A stretch of 40,032 nucleotides of DNA from Palleronia aestuarii. Its GTDB lineage: Bacteria > Pseudomonadota > Alphaproteobacteria > Rhodobacterales > Rhodobacteraceae. This document shows, piece by piece, positions 1 through 8,086 of the stretch (positions are counted from its first letter, which is position 1; every line of letters starts with the position of its first letter). Location of the stretch: the NCBI RefSeq assembly GCF_003253995.1, contig NZ_QKZL01000026.1:1-40032 (forward strand), in the 5' to 3' direction. Position numbers and translations under genes: made by a program. The notes beneath the pieces were generated by a model that was given only the letters and a program-made list of their open reading frames with translations, was not told the DNA's origin and ran no database searches.

Positions 1-409
1 GTTCCATGGCGGCGGATGATCTGTATCCCAGCGCCGAGTGGAGGCGGTGAGTAGTGTACCAGCCCTCGGTCCAGGCGAACAGGTCGCGCCTCGCCTCGTC
101 CCTGGTGGCGTAGCTCTGGTGGTGGACGCGCTCGGTCTTCAGAGACCCAAAGAAGCTCTCCATGGGGGCGTTGTCGAGGCAATCGCCCTTGCGGCTCATC
201 GACGGCGTGATCTTCGCGGCCTCCAGGGCCTTGCGGTAGTCCTCGCAGGCGTACTGGATACCGCGGTCGGTGTGGCAAATCAGGCCGGGGGCCGGCCTCT
301 GTCGCCTCACCGCCATCTCGAGCGCCTCGACGGCGATCTCGGCGTGCAGCGTCTCGCGCATGGACCATCCCACGATCTTGCGCGTGTGCAAGTCGAGGAC
401 CGCGGCCAG

Positions 410-450
410 GAGTGTACGGGGACCGTGGCCCCGGTGGGGCCGCGACAGCC
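410..450. repeat. Palindromic insertion in IS3 orfB sharing a 24-nt core with one in IS481
   Basis: Between the codons for RTGEGW and LLAAVLD lie about 40 extra bases with arms GGCCCC/GGGGCC around a 3-nt loop. The 24 bases at 422-445 are the exact reverse complement of 8984-9007 in the unrelated IS481 transposase. The insertion keeps the already shifted frame, so its length is a multiple of three. Confidence 0.8.
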
Positions 451-484
451 CCGGGAACCAGCCTTCGCCGGTGCGCACGTAGAG

Positions 485-511
485 CCTGCCCCCGCGGAGG
501 CGGGGGCCAGG
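485..511. repeat. GC-rich palindrome inserted in IS3 orfB
   Basis: GCCCCCGC (488-495) and GCGGGGGC (500-507) are perfect inverted arms around GGAG. The pairing extends outward with CCTG/CCAGG and one bulge. It falls between the codons for GDL and YVRTGEGW, where the integrase normally has only a Thr codon, and it shifts the frame. Confidence 0.75.
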
Positions 512-889
512 TCGCCGAGCCAAATCTGGTTCGGGGCCGCTGCGGTGAAGTCCCGTCCGAGCCTGTTCGGCGCGATGGGATACCCATGCCGGCTGTCAGT
601 TGTCCGCACGCGGCGCGGCAAGGCGGCCAGCCCACGCAGCCCGGCCTGCCGCATCAGGCGGGCCACGCGATTGCGCCCGACGGCTCGGCCCAGGCCACGT
701 GGAACGGCATGCACACGCGGGACCCCATACGCGCCGCCGCTGTAGGCATGGATTCGACGGATCTCTTCGAGCAGAGATCGGTTGGCCTTCACCCGTGCGC
801 TCTCGGGGCGGGAGCGCCATGCGTCGTAGCCGCTCACGGACACCCCCATCACGCGGCACATCACCGAGATCGGCCAGAGGTTCTTGTGC

Positions 890-1306
890 TCATCCACGAA
901 CCCGAACTTCATCGGGTGGCCGCCCCGAAGAGCGAGCCATGTGCGGTCGCCATGGTCGCGCCACGGGTCCGAGCGACCGTGGCGACGGTGCAAGCACACT
1001 GGCGAGCGCGGCCTTTCGCAAGATGTCGCGCTCCGTCTGGAGACGGGTGTTCTCGCGCTTGAGGCGCGCATTCTCGGCCGCCAGATCGGCGGGAGACAGA
1101 CCTCCGGCGGCCGCCCTCGCGCCCGCGCGCGTCGTCGGGGCCATACCCGGCTCGCCGTAGCGCGTGATCCAGCGCCGCAGCACCGTCTCGTGCACGTCCA
1201 GTTCCTTGGCCACCGAGATGATCGTCAGACCGCTCGTGCGGACCCTCTCGACCGCCTCGCGCTTGAACGCCTCGGGAAACTCCCGCCGCTTCCGTTGCCC
1301 CGTCAT
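890..1306 (-). pseudogene. IS3-family orfA (transposase helix-turn-helix subunit) with altered C-terminus
   Basis: The protein begins MTGQRKRREFPEAFKREAVE and carries the usual IS3 orfA helix-turn-helix (residues about 10-45) and a leucine-zipper-like stretch ENARLKRENTRLQTERDILR. The family normally ends soon after ERDILKKAAL. Here the end is replaced by an arginine-rich tail, because a 74-bp addition (69-bp palindrome plus a 5-bp duplication) lies at 930-1008. Removing 74 bp restores a frame that would end KAALFGAATR, the expected short tail. The insertion also separates orfA from orfB in the zone where programmed frameshifting normally fuses them. Confidence 0.8.
930..1008. repeat. 69-bp imperfect palindrome inserted in IS3 orfA, flanked by 5-bp duplication GAGCG
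   Basis: The direct repeats GAGCG at 930-934 and 1004-1008 flank 69 bp whose two halves are inverted copies. GTCGCCATGGTCGCGC on one arm pairs with GTCGCCACGGTCGCTC on the other, and the outer ends begin GCCATGTG and GCCAGTGTG. Excising 74 bp (insert plus one repeat) restores the expected orfA frame, which supports a true insertion with target duplication. Confidence 0.75.
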
Positions 1307-1384
1307 CAGATGCTCCTTCCAGGTCCGAAGACCTTAGCAGAGGCCTCCACCGAACCGGGGGAAGATCAGCAGCGGCCTCGGGTA

Positions 1385-1600
1385 AAACGATCCGGCACCG
1401 TCTGAACCGTGGCGGCGACAGGGAGGTCAACAGCGCGCCGCACATCGTCGCCGTCTCCCGAATGCGCCTCCACCAGCGGACGAAGGACCACGTGGCCAAA
1501 CGCACGGCTATGGAGCATTCGAAGCTCGAAACCATCCGGATGCTCGAACGCTACATCGCGCGCGAAGTCTTCGGGATCATTCGAGCTCAACGAACGGAGA
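1385..1600 (+). pseudogene. IS110-family transposase, C-terminal remnant
   Basis: Reading on the plus strand gives TIRHRLNRGGDREVNSAPHI, then a Met-Arg and a stretch ending HVAKRTAMEHSKLETIRMLE and RYIAREVFGIIRAQ. This matches the usual C-terminus of IS110 transposases (AL.RGGDR.AN.AL..I, then K.EI.RCLKRY.AREVF). Nothing upstream of about 1385 belongs to the gene, and downstream the frame runs into unrelated sequence. An N-terminal IS110 fragment lies at the other end of the window. Confidence 0.75.
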
Positions 1601-1654
1601 TCGACCGACCACACGCAGTCATCGCTCGACACACAGAAGGGCGGCCAGAGCAGC

Positions 1655-2017
1655 CAGATCACCAGCATCGACTTCACGTAGCTTCTGCTGGACGCCAAAG
1701 TCGTCATCAGCATGGACGCCAAGGGGCCGGCGTATACGCCGACGGAGCGACAATGTCTTCGTCGAGCGGCTCTGGCGGACGGTGAGATACGAGGAAATCT
1801 ACCTACGAGCTTATGCCAGCGTCTAAGAGGCGCGAGACTGGATCGGGCGCTACCTCGGCTTCTGCAACGGCACGCGCCCCCATTCGTCGCTCGGCAGGGC
1901 GACACCCGACAGTGCCTATCTCAACCAGCCGGCGCCGATCATGGCTGCAGCGTAACAAGGGCGGATAGCCACTTCAGGAAAGGCCAAACGCTAATCAAAC
2001 AAACCGAGCCACCGCTC
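1655..2017 (+). pseudogene. Second IS3-family orfB, C-terminal remnant with right end
   Basis: The codons for TSIDFT, LLLDAKVVISMDAKG, DNVFVERLWRTVRYEEIYLR, IGRYLGFCNGTRPHSSLG and LNQPAPIMAAA appear in order, interrupted by a TAG at about 1679, a TAA at about 1826 and frame shifts. This is the typical C-terminal third of an IS3-type DDE transposase. The expected right-end tail (GGCGGATAGCCAC, then AAACCGAGCCACC) follows to about 2012. A 14-bp perfect palindrome sits where the family reads KGAWRDN. Confidence 0.8.
1728..1741. repeat. 14-bp perfect palindrome inserted in the IS3 remnant
   Basis: CGGCGTATACGCCG is its own reverse complement. It separates the codons for MDAKG from those for RDNVFVERL, normally joined by about two codons, so it looks like a short palindromic insertion of the same style as those in the other transposases of this window. 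Confidence 0.6.
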
Positions 2018-2046
2018 ACGGGCGCGCCTGGAGCTGAACTATTGCT

Positions 2047-2115
2047 GCCGCCAAGGGTGAGTTGCTTCGGCAGGCTACGCAGATCAAAAACATATTGGTG
2101 CCTTACGTGGAGTGA
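2047..2115 (+). pseudogene. C-terminal vestige of an aldehyde dehydrogenase (ALDH16-like)
   Basis: The frame ending at the TGA 2113-2115 reads AAKGELLRQATQIKNILVPYVE and stop. The intact two-domain aldehyde dehydrogenase at 23024-25375 ends GRGFLHRATQVKNIWVPYGE and stop: the last 19 residues share 11 identities, including ATQ-KNI-VPY-E, and the stop falls at the same place. Upstream of 2047 an in-frame stop and then the IS3 remnant replace the rest of the gene. The vestige lies 48 bp before the PfkB kinase start, where an upstream operon partner would end. I infer that an ALDH gene headed or preceded this operon and was deleted by IS insertion. Confidence 0.7.
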
Positions 2116-2163
2116 GGTACGGCACTCCTATCGCGGGAGGACGGAGCGCATGGGGGGACGGGC

Positions 2164-3096
2164 ATGGCAGCGCAGATGGGCATCGCGATTCTCGGGATAT
2201 ATGTGGCCGACACCGCTTATCTCGCAGAGCGCATGCCGCAGGTTGGAGAGACCATCTCTGGTTCGGGCTTTTCACTGGGACCGGGCGGGAAGGGCTCGAA
2301 CCAAGCAGTGGCCGCAGGCCGTGCCGGAGCAAGGGTCAGCTTTATCTCCAAAATAGGCGACGATACTTTCGGCAAAATGGCGCTGGAGATCTACGCTGAG
2401 GCCGGTGTCACACCCAAGGTAGAGGTTATGGCAGACATGCCGTCGGGCGCAGCTTTCATCTTCGTCAACGACCAGACGGGTGAGAATGCTATTATCGTCT
2501 ATCCGGGTGCGGCGGGTACGATAACTTCAGCCGATGTCGAGGAGCATCGGGCGGTGATCGAAAGCTCAAAAGTCTTCGTTACACAGCTGGAACAGCCCCC
2601 CGATGCGGCCCTCACGGCGCTGACCCTGGCCCGGTCCGCCGGGGTCACAACGGTCTTTAATCCGGCACCTGCCAACCCGTTCGACGCCGCCTGCTACGGC
2701 CAGACTGATTACTTCGTTCCGAACGAGAGCGAGGCCGCGGCAATCGTCGGCTTCAAGATCGACACGGAGGAAGACGCTCGCCGTGCCGGGGATCTCTTCC
2801 TGGAACGCGGCGTCGGGACGGCTATAATTACGCTTGGTGCGAAAGGGGTCTATCTCCACGGACCCGGCATCAGCACCCGCGTCCCCGCGATGGCCAACGC
2901 TCCCGTCATAGACACCGCCGGTGCGGGTGACGCCTTCATCGGTGGGTTCGCCGCCGCGCTGTCCGAAGGGCAGGGGGTCGAGCAGGCGGTCCGCATGGGA
3001 TGCGCCACCGCGGGCATCGCCGTGACGCGACGCGGCACAGCGCCGGCTATGCCAGCCCGGGCTGAGATCGACGCAATGATGGGGCAGGGCGCATGA
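2164..3096 (+). CDS. PfkB-family sugar kinase (ribokinase / deoxyribokinase-like)
   Basis: A 310-residue cytoplasmic kinase of ribokinase type, which would phosphorylate a pentose or similar sugar at the terminal hydroxyl with ATP. PfkB signature 1 is GGKGSNQAVAAGRAGA (from about residue 41), and signature 2 is DTAGAGDAFIGG (250-261) with the catalytic Asp at 256. The anion-hole GAGD is intact. The start has a G-rich site (GGGGGA) 5-10 bases upstream; the next Met (residue 5) is an alternative. Its stop overlaps the next gene by 4 nt, so it is translationally coupled to an ABC sugar transporter. A vestige of an aldehyde dehydrogenase lies just upstream, so deoxyribokinase (DeoK-like) is a reasonable guess. 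Ribokinase is equally compatible with the sequence. Confidence 0.88.
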   Translation: MAAQMGIAILGIYVADTAYLAERMPQVGETISGSGFSLGPGGKGSNQAVAAGRAGARVSFISKIGDDTFGKMALEIYAEAGVTPKVEVMADMPSGAAFIFVNDQTGENAIIVYPGAAGTITSADVEEHRAVIESSKVFVTQLEQPPDAALTALTLARSAGVTTVFNPAPANPFDAACYGQTDYFVPNESEAAAIVGFKIDTEEDARRAGDLFLERGVGTAIITLGAKGVYLHGPGISTRVPAMANAPVIDTAGAGDAFIGGFAAALSEGQGVEQAVRMGCATAGIAVTRRGTAPAMPARAEIDAMMGQGA

Positions 3097-3968
3097 CCCG
3101 CGACGATCCGGTCAAGCACCTTTTCCTTTGGCCGGCTTTCCTCGTGGTGCTCGCGGTGGCGATCTTCCCGCTTATATACTCGCTGGCCAACAGCTTCATG
3201 AGCCTGCGCCTCGTGCCGCCCATTCCCGCACGCTTCGTCGGCACCAGCAACTACGCGGATCTTCTAAGCAATCCACGTTTCTGGCAGACGGTCAGAACGA
3301 CGTCGCTCATTGCCTTTGTATCAGTGGCGCTGCAATTCATGATCGGCTTCGGCATTGCGCTGGCGCTGGCCAAGCGGGTGAAGGGCGTGGAGTTCTTCCG
3401 CGTCACGTTCCTGATGCCGATGCTGGTGGCGCCGGTCGCGGTCGCCCTAGTGGCACGACAGCTTCTCAATCCCACCATGGGCCCGCTGAACGAGCTCGCG
3501 ACCTTCTTCGGATTTCCGAACTTGCCCTATTTGACCGAAGCGAAATGGGCGCTCGGGTCCTTGATTGCGGTGGAGATCTGGCAGTGGACGCCCTTCGTAA
3601 TCCTGCTGCTCCTGGCAGGTCTGCAGGGCTTGCCCGACGATGTCTACGAGGCCGCGGAACTCGAGAATGCCAGTCCGTGGCAGCAATTCTGGGGCATCAC
3701 ATTCCCGATGATGCTGCCGATCTCCGCGGCGGTAATCTTCATCCGCATCGTCGAGAGCTTCAAGATCATCGACACCGTCTTTGTCATGACCGGGGGCGGG
3801 CCCGGCATCGCGACGGAGACGTTGACGCTCTTCGCGTATCAGGAGGGATTCAAGAAGTTCAACCTTGGCTATACCTCGGCGCTGTCCTTCCTGTTCCTCG
3901 CGGTCGTGCTGATTCTAAGCCTCGTCTACCTCGCATTGTTGAAGCCGTGGCTGGAAAAGTACAAATGA
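3093..3968 (+). CDS. CUT1 ABC sugar transporter permease (MalF/UgpA type)
   Basis: A 291-residue inner-membrane permease with six predicted hydrophobic segments: about 10-30, 70-95, 108-128, 155-180, 205-230 and 262-285. The EAA loop, which contacts the ATPase, reads YEAAELENASPWQQFWGITFP (the consensus EAA---G replaced by EAA---N), followed by a PMMLP turn. It forms a heterodimer with the next gene product. The ATG overlaps the kinase stop (ATGA), and its own stop overlaps the next start in the same way. The substrate is not evident from the sequence. Confidence 0.92.
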   Translation: MTRDDPVKHLFLWPAFLVVLAVAIFPLIYSLANSFMSLRLVPPIPARFVGTSNYADLLSNPRFWQTVRTTSLIAFVSVALQFMIGFGIALALAKRVKGVEFFRVTFLMPMLVAPVAVALVARQLLNPTMGPLNELATFFGFPNLPYLTEAKWALGSLIAVEIWQWTPFVILLLLAGLQGLPDDVYEAAELENASPWQQFWGITFPMMLPISAAVIFIRIVESFKIIDTVFVMTGGGPGIATETLTLFAYQEGFKKFNLGYTSALSFLFLAVVLILSLVYLALLKPWLEKYK

Positions 3969-4993
3969 GCGTCCGTAACCTGCGCGGACCGCGGGCCTGG
4001 ATCGCCTTCGCTCTTTGCTGCGTGTGGTTCGCCTTCACCGTCTTCCCGCTCTATTGGGTGGCCATCACCTCGCTGAAGACACCACCCGACGTCGTGGGTG
4101 GCCCGACCTACCTGCCGTTCGTCGACTTCCAGCCGACATTGAAGGCGTGGCGCGAGCTCTTCTCCGGCATAAGGGGAGAATTTTACTCCAATTTCTGGTC
4201 TTCGGCGATCGTCGCAGTCTCGTCGTCGTTCTTTGCGACGCTCCTCGGGGCGATGGCGGCCTATGCGCTCGTCCGCTTCCCGTTTCGGGTGAAACTGCTC
4301 TCGGGCGTGCTCTTCTTCGTGCTCGCGATGGGAGGATTCCTCGCGGGACGCTACTGGCTGGGCCTGCCGCCGGCGACCGCGTCGATCCTGTCCTTCTGCG
4401 GCGCCCTCGCGCTCTCGGTCTTCGCGAACCGCCTTGCGCTGCCGGGCAAGGTCATGATGAACGACGACATCGTCTTCTGGTTCGTCAGCCAGCGCCTGTT
4501 CCCGCCCATCGTCGTGGCCTTCGCGCTGTTCCTGCTCTACACCGAGATCGGCAAGCTCGGCTTCAAGCTCACCGATACCTATCTCGGGCTGACGCTCGCC
4601 TACGTCGCTTTCTCGCTGCCCATCGTGGTCTGGCTAATGCGCGATTTCATCTCGGCGCTCCCCCTGGAGGTCGAGGAGGCCGCTCTCGTCGACAACGTTC
4701 CCTACTGGCGGATCTTCTTCGAGATCGTCCTGCCGATGTGCCGCCCCGGATTGATCGCGACCTTCGTGATCACCCTGGCCTTCACCTGGAACGAGTTCCT
4801 CTTCGCGCTCTTCCTGACGAATTCGGAATGGCAGACCCTGCCGGTCCTGATCGCCGGTCAGAACAGCCAGAGGGGCGACGAGTGGTGGGCGATCTCCGCC
4901 GCCGCGCTGGTCGCGATCGTGCCGATGATCGTCGTCGCGGGGCTGCTCGGCCGTCTGATGCGGTCCGGCCTGCTCAGCGGGGCCGTGAAATGA
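3965..4993 (+). CDS. CUT1 ABC sugar transporter permease (MalG type) with an extra membrane region
   Basis: The partner permease, 342 residues from the ATG that overlaps the previous stop. Segments are at about 13-35, 78-100 and 108-130, followed by about 30 further hydrophobic residues (SILSFCGALALSVFANRLAL) before SQRLFPPIVV, the point where MalG-type permeases usually continue directly. The extra part makes it about 60 residues longer than the usual 280. The EAA loop reads VEEAALVDNVPYWRIFFEIV, followed by LPMCRPG. The reading frame upstream of 3965 is open but belongs to a shadow of the first permease. Confidence 0.9.
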   Translation: MSVRNLRGPRAWIAFALCCVWFAFTVFPLYWVAITSLKTPPDVVGGPTYLPFVDFQPTLKAWRELFSGIRGEFYSNFWSSAIVAVSSSFFATLLGAMAAYALVRFPFRVKLLSGVLFFVLAMGGFLAGRYWLGLPPATASILSFCGALALSVFANRLALPGKVMMNDDIVFWFVSQRLFPPIVVAFALFLLYTEIGKLGFKLTDTYLGLTLAYVAFSLPIVVWLMRDFISALPLEVEEAALVDNVPYWRIFFEIVLPMCRPGLIATFVITLAFTWNEFLFALFLTNSEWQTLPVLIAGQNSQRGDEWWAISAAALVAIVPMIVVAGLLGRLMRSGLLSGAVK

Positions 4994-5003
4994 CTTTTTC
5001 GAA

Positions 5004-5019
5004 GCCCCGATAAAGGGGC
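5004..5019 (+). other. Small hairpin before the binding-protein gene
   Basis: GCCCC (5004-5008) and GGGGC (5015-5019) pair around GATAAA in the 40-bp gap between permease and binding protein. There is no T-run, so it is not a classical terminator; it may affect mRNA stability. Confidence 0.4.
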
Positions 5020-5040
5020 GCAATGGGAGGAAGGACCTTG

Positions 5041-6483
5041 TTGAACCGACTGAAACTGTCTGCGGCCGTGCTGGCTCTGAGCACGGGGGCGGCGTTCGCG
5101 TGCGATCCCGATTTCAGTGGCGTGGAGATCACCGCCACAACCCAGACCGGCCCCTATATCGCCTCGGCGCTGACGCTCGCGGGCGAAGCATGGGCGGAGA
5201 AGACCTGTGGAACCGTCAAGGTGGTCGAGTTCCCGTGGTCAGAACTCTATCCCAAGATCGTCACCACGCTGGCCTCGGGGGATACGTCCTTCGACGTGAT
5301 CGCCTTCGCCCCCGCCTGGGCGCCGGATTTCACGCCGTTCCTCGCCGAAATGCCCGCCGAGTTCCAGGAGGGCGAGGCGTGGGAGGATATCGCGCCCGTC
5401 TACCGCGAACAGCTCATGGTCTGGAACGACCAGGTGCTTTCACAGACGATGGACGGCGATGTCCACACCTACAGCTACCGTATCGATCTTTTCGAGGACG
5501 AGGCGAACAAGACCGCCTTCCGGGAGAAGTACGGCTATGATCTCGCCGTGCCGGAGACCTGGACGCAGTATCTCGACATCGCCGAATTCTTCCAGAACGA
5601 CGTCGATGGCGTCTACGGCACGGCCGAGGCCTTCCGCCGGGGCGGCCAGCAATTCTGGTTCCTGTTCAGCCATGTCGCGGCCTATGCGAGCCATCCGGAC
5701 CTGCCGGGCTCGATGTTCTTCGATCCCGAGACGATGGACGCACAGGTCAACAATCCGGCCTGGGTCCGCGGTCTCGAGGAATATATCCGCGCGTCCGAGC
5801 TCGCGCCGCCCTCGGCCCTGAATTTCTCCTTCGGCGAGGTCAACGCCGCCTTCGCGGGCGGGCAGGTTGCTGAGTCCATCGGCTGGGGCGACACCGGGGT
5901 GATCGCGGCCGATCCGAACCAGTCCACCGTGGCGGGCAAAGTGGGATCGGCCAAACTGCCGTCCTCCACCGAGGTCTACAACTACAAGACAGGCGAGTGG
6001 GACACGTTCGACGAACCGGTCGACACCTCCTTCATGGCCTTCGGCGGGTGGCAGGCTGCGGTGCCGCAATCCTCGCGGAACCAGGAGGCCGCATGGGACT
6101 TCATCGAACTGCTCTCCAGTCCCGAGATCTCTGGCCAAGCGACGGTGACGGGGGGCACCGGCGTCAATCCCTACCGGATCTCCCACACTACCGACATGGA
6201 GCGCTGGTCGAGCATCTTTAGCGAGCGCGAGGCCAAGGAATACCTCGATACGCAGCGCGAGGCGGTCACGGCGGAAAACGTCGCACTCGACATGCGCCTG
6301 CCGGGGTATTTCTCCTATACCGAGCTTCTTGAGATCGAACTCAGCCGCGCGCTCGCCGGTGAGGTGAGCCCGCAGGAGGCGCTCGACACCGTGGCGGACG
6401 GCTGGAACGAGCTAACTGACGAGTTCGGCCGCGACACCCAACTCGCAGCCTACCGCTCCTCGATGGGCCTGCCCGCCCAGTGA
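5041..6483 (+). CDS. Extracellular sugar-binding protein of the CUT1 transporter
   Basis: A periplasmic solute-binding protein of about 480 residues (SBP family 1). The start is ambiguous. An ATG at 5023 opens the frame, but its next bases, GGAGGAAGG, form a near-perfect ribosome site for the TTG codons at 5038 and 5041, which start a clean signal peptide ([20 protein letters not shown], cut before CDPDF). I prefer a TTG start. The mature protein opens with [12 protein letters not shown] and has the family regions [18 protein letters not shown] and [12 protein letters not shown]. The two early cysteines (in ACDPD and KTCGT) could form a disulfide. A 9-bp-stem hairpin follows the stop. The gene sits between the permeases and the ATPase of the same transporter. 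Confidence 0.9.
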   Translation: MNRLKLSAAVLALSTGAAFACDPDFSGVEITATTQTGPYIASALTLAGEAWAEKTCGTVKVVEFPWSELYPKIVTTLASGDTSFDVIAFAPAWAPDFTPFLAEMPAEFQEGEAWEDIAPVYREQLMVWNDQVLSQTMDGDVHTYSYRIDLFEDEANKTAFREKYGYDLAVPETWTQYLDIAEFFQNDVDGVYGTAEAFRRGGQQFWFLFSHVAAYASHPDLPGSMFFDPETMDAQVNNPAWVRGLEEYIRASELAPPSALNFSFGEVNAAFAGGQVAESIGWGDTGVIAADPNQSTVAGKVGSAKLPSSTEVYNYKTGEWDTFDEPVDTSFMAFGGWQAAVPQSSRNQEAAWDFIELLSSPEISGQATVTGGTGVNPYRISHTTDMERWSSIFSEREAKEYLDTQREAVTAENVALDMRLPGYFSYTELLEIELSRALAGEVSPQEALDTVADGWNELTDEFGRDTQLAAYRSSMGLPAQ

Positions 6484-6488
6484 CCAGA

Positions 6489-6520
6489 CGGGTCGGCGCC
6501 ATTCCGGGCCAGCCGACCCG
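6489..6520 (+). other. Intercistronic hairpin after the binding-protein gene
   Basis: CGGGTCGGC (6489-6497) pairs with GCCGACCCG (6512-6520), a perfect 9-bp stem with no T-run, right behind the binding-protein stop. Such stems commonly protect the upstream message, giving more binding protein than ATPase. That role is inference. Confidence 0.65.
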
Positions 6521-6544
6521 ATCTCCCTGAGAGAGACATCCGCG

Positions 6545-7642
6545 ATGGCAAACATCACGCTAACGGGCGTAACCAAATTCTACGAAGCGGTGCAGGTGAT
6601 CCCGCCGATGGATCTCCATATCGAGGATGGGGAATTTGTCGTGCTCGTCGGCCCCTCGGGCTGCGGCAAGTCGACCACCCTGCGCATGATCGCCGGTCTC
6701 GAGGCCGCGACGGGCGGACAGATGCATATAGGCGAGCGTGAGGTGACCCACCTGCGCCCGGGCTTGCGCAACTGCGCGATGGTCTTCCAGAGCTATGCGC
6801 TTTATCCCCACATGTCGGTGCGCGAAAACATCGGCTACGGCATGAAGGTGCGCGGCGTGCCGAAGACGGAGGCGCGAACGTCGATAGAGAACGCGGCCAG
6901 AATACTGAACTTGACCGAGTATCTAGACCGCAAGCCCGCCGCGCTCTCCGGCGGGCAGCGCCAGCGGGTCGCGATCGGGCGCGCCATCGTGCGCGATCCG
7001 GACGTTTTCCTCTTCGACGAGCCTCTATCGAACCTCGATGCCAAACTGCGCGTCGAGATGCGCGTCGAGATTAAGCAGCTGCATCGCCGGTTGAAGACCA
7101 CGATGGTCTACGTTACCCATGACCAAGTCGAGGCGATGACAATGGCCGATCGCGTGGTCGTCCTGCGCAAGGGCGTCATCGAACAGGCGGCCGATCCCAT
7201 AACCCTATACGAACGACCTGCGAATGCCTTCGTCGCGGAGTTCATCGGTGCACCCAGCATGAACATGCTCGATGGCCGGATCGAGCGGAGCGACACCGGA
7301 CTGCGCTTCGCGGGGGCCACGGGATTGGCCTTCGAAATACCGCCCGAACACACCGTCGCACTGTCGCGTTCGGTCGGCGAAGACTGCATCCTCGGCATCC
7401 GTCCCGAACATACCGTCGAAGCGGAGGGCGGCATCGGCGTCAACGTAGAGGTCGTGGACATCGAACCGCTCGGTCCGTACACTCTGCTGATCGGGCTCAT
7501 GGGCGACCGTAAGTTCACCGGGCAGACCCGCGCCGATACGAAGACCCGGCCCGGCGACCGCGTGCCAATTCAGTTCGACCCCCAAAAGCTGCACTTCTTC
7601 CGCGCCGGGGACGGCGCCGCCATCCGGGAGGATACCGCATGA
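6545..7642 (+). CDS. CUT1 ABC transporter ATP-binding protein (UgpC/MalK type)
   Basis: A 365-residue ATPase that energises the two permeases upstream. Walker A is GPSGCGKST (36-44), the Q-loop is VFQSYALYP, the signature is LSGGQRQR (134-141), Walker B is [12 protein letters not shown], and the H-loop is [10 protein letters not shown]. After the ATPase domain, a MalK-like TOBE region begins at about 235 ([12 protein letters not shown]) and contains LGIRPEHT and a late [20 protein letters not shown] stretch. The length is normal for UgpC/MalK. Its stop overlaps the next start by 4 nt. Confidence 0.95.
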   Translation: MANITLTGVTKFYEAVQVIPPMDLHIEDGEFVVLVGPSGCGKSTTLRMIAGLEAATGGQMHIGEREVTHLRPGLRNCAMVFQSYALYPHMSVRENIGYGMKVRGVPKTEARTSIENAARILNLTEYLDRKPAALSGGQRQRVAIGRAIVRDPDVFLFDEPLSNLDAKLRVEMRVEIKQLHRRLKTTMVYVTHDQVEAMTMADRVVVLRKGVIEQAADPITLYERPANAFVAEFIGAPSMNMLDGRIERSDTGLRFAGATGLAFEIPPEHTVALSRSVGEDCILGIRPEHTVEAEGGIGVNVEVVDIEPLGPYTLLIGLMGDRKFTGQTRADTKTRPGDRVPIQFDPQKLHFFRAGDGAAIREDTA

Positions 7643-8043
7643 CCGCACCCACCGATCGGATCATCGTTCTCGAGGCCTTCGAGCACGTCCACCCGGACCG
7701 TTGCACCGATTACGAGGCCGCGAGCCAAGCCATCGACGACCTCGCGCGCGAGACCGAGCCCGGAATGCTGGTTCACGCCCTGACGGTTCATGCCCGCGCC
7801 GACGACCGCGTAACCTACCGCTGGCTCGAGGTCTTCACCGACGCCGCCGCTCTTGAGGCGCATTTCGCCAGCCTGCACGTCCAGGCGCATGGGGCGAAGC
7901 TCAATGACGGGATCCTGCTCTCCCCGGTCGAGATTCTCCTCTACGTTGACTGGTCGGAGGCGGAGAAGGTTGAGATCAACACGAGGCTCGGAGGCGCGCT
8001 AAAATTCGCCGAAGTTCGCTCGGGGTTCTACCGGCCGGAATAA
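7639..8043 (+). CDS. Small ABM-fold protein (putative antibiotic-biosynthesis-monooxygenase-like)
   Basis: A 134-residue protein coupled by ATGA overlap to the transporter ATPase. Residues about 6-95 fit the dimeric ferredoxin-like ABM fold: [20 protein letters not shown], then [28 protein letters not shown] and HVQAHGAKL, the last two being typical of YgiN-like proteins. The C-terminal 40 residues ([17 protein letters not shown]) are not part of the common domain. No catalytic residue can be assigned. As the last gene of a sugar-uptake operon it may act on an aldehyde or keto-sugar intermediate, but that is a guess. A probable terminator follows. Confidence 0.75.
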   Translation: MTAPTDRIIVLEAFEHVHPDRCTDYEAASQAIDDLARETEPGMLVHALTVHARADDRVTYRWLEVFTDAAALEAHFASLHVQAHGAKLNDGILLSPVEILLYVDWSEAEKVEINTRLGGALKFAEVRSGFYRPE

Positions 8044-8056
8044 TAATGGAGACAAT

Positions 8057-8086
8057 GGGCATTTGATTGCGCCCTGGGTGTTTTTT
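8057..8086 (+). terminator. Probable rho-independent terminator of the CUT1 operon
   Basis: GGGC (8057-8060) and GCCC (8071-8074) form a short stem, followed within a few bases by TGGGTG and six T (8081-8086). The stem is weak but the position, just after the last gene and before the IS481 element, is right. Confidence 0.45.

Larger units (their letters stand above)
1..912 (-). pseudogene. IS3-family orfB transposase (DDE), broken by two palindromic insertions
   Basis: Starting at the ATG at 912, the reading is MKFGFVDEHKNLWPISVMCR, followed by the HTH_21 region and the integrase start ending NQIWLGDL. The frame is then lost in a palindromic insertion at 485-511. The integrase resumes in another frame past a second insertion around 422-445: after it, the codons for AAVLDLHTRKIVGW, CHTDRGIQYAC and DNAPMESFFGSLKTE are all recognisable on the minus strand down to the window start. 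The rest of the gene is otherwise well preserved, so the insertions are probably the inactivating events. The end lies just outside the window. Confidence 0.85.
1..1369 (-). mobile_element. IS3-family insertion sequence, left part of window, inactivated
   Basis: A two-gene IS3-type element read on the minus strand: orfA (helix-turn-helix) followed by orfB (DDE integrase). The orfB 3' end runs off the window start. Upstream of orfA a ribosome site (AAGGAG) precedes the ATG at 1306. The outer end is placed near 1369, where a GATCTTCCCCCGGTTC-like end would lie; this boundary is a guess. The element is inactivated by three short palindromic insertions, each listed separately. Next to it lie fragments of an IS110 and a second IS3 element, so this side of the window is an IS graveyard. 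Confidence 0.85.

Noticed and set aside
1935-2163. A regulator gene in front of the PfkB kinase
   Set aside because: Only IS3 right-end sequence and the aldehyde dehydrogenase vestige can be read; no helix-turn-helix coding is visible.
3128-3964. Long open frame upstream of and in frame with the second permease
   Set aside because: It is a shifted reading of the first permease gene; the ATG at 3965 overlaps the previous stop in the usual coupled way.
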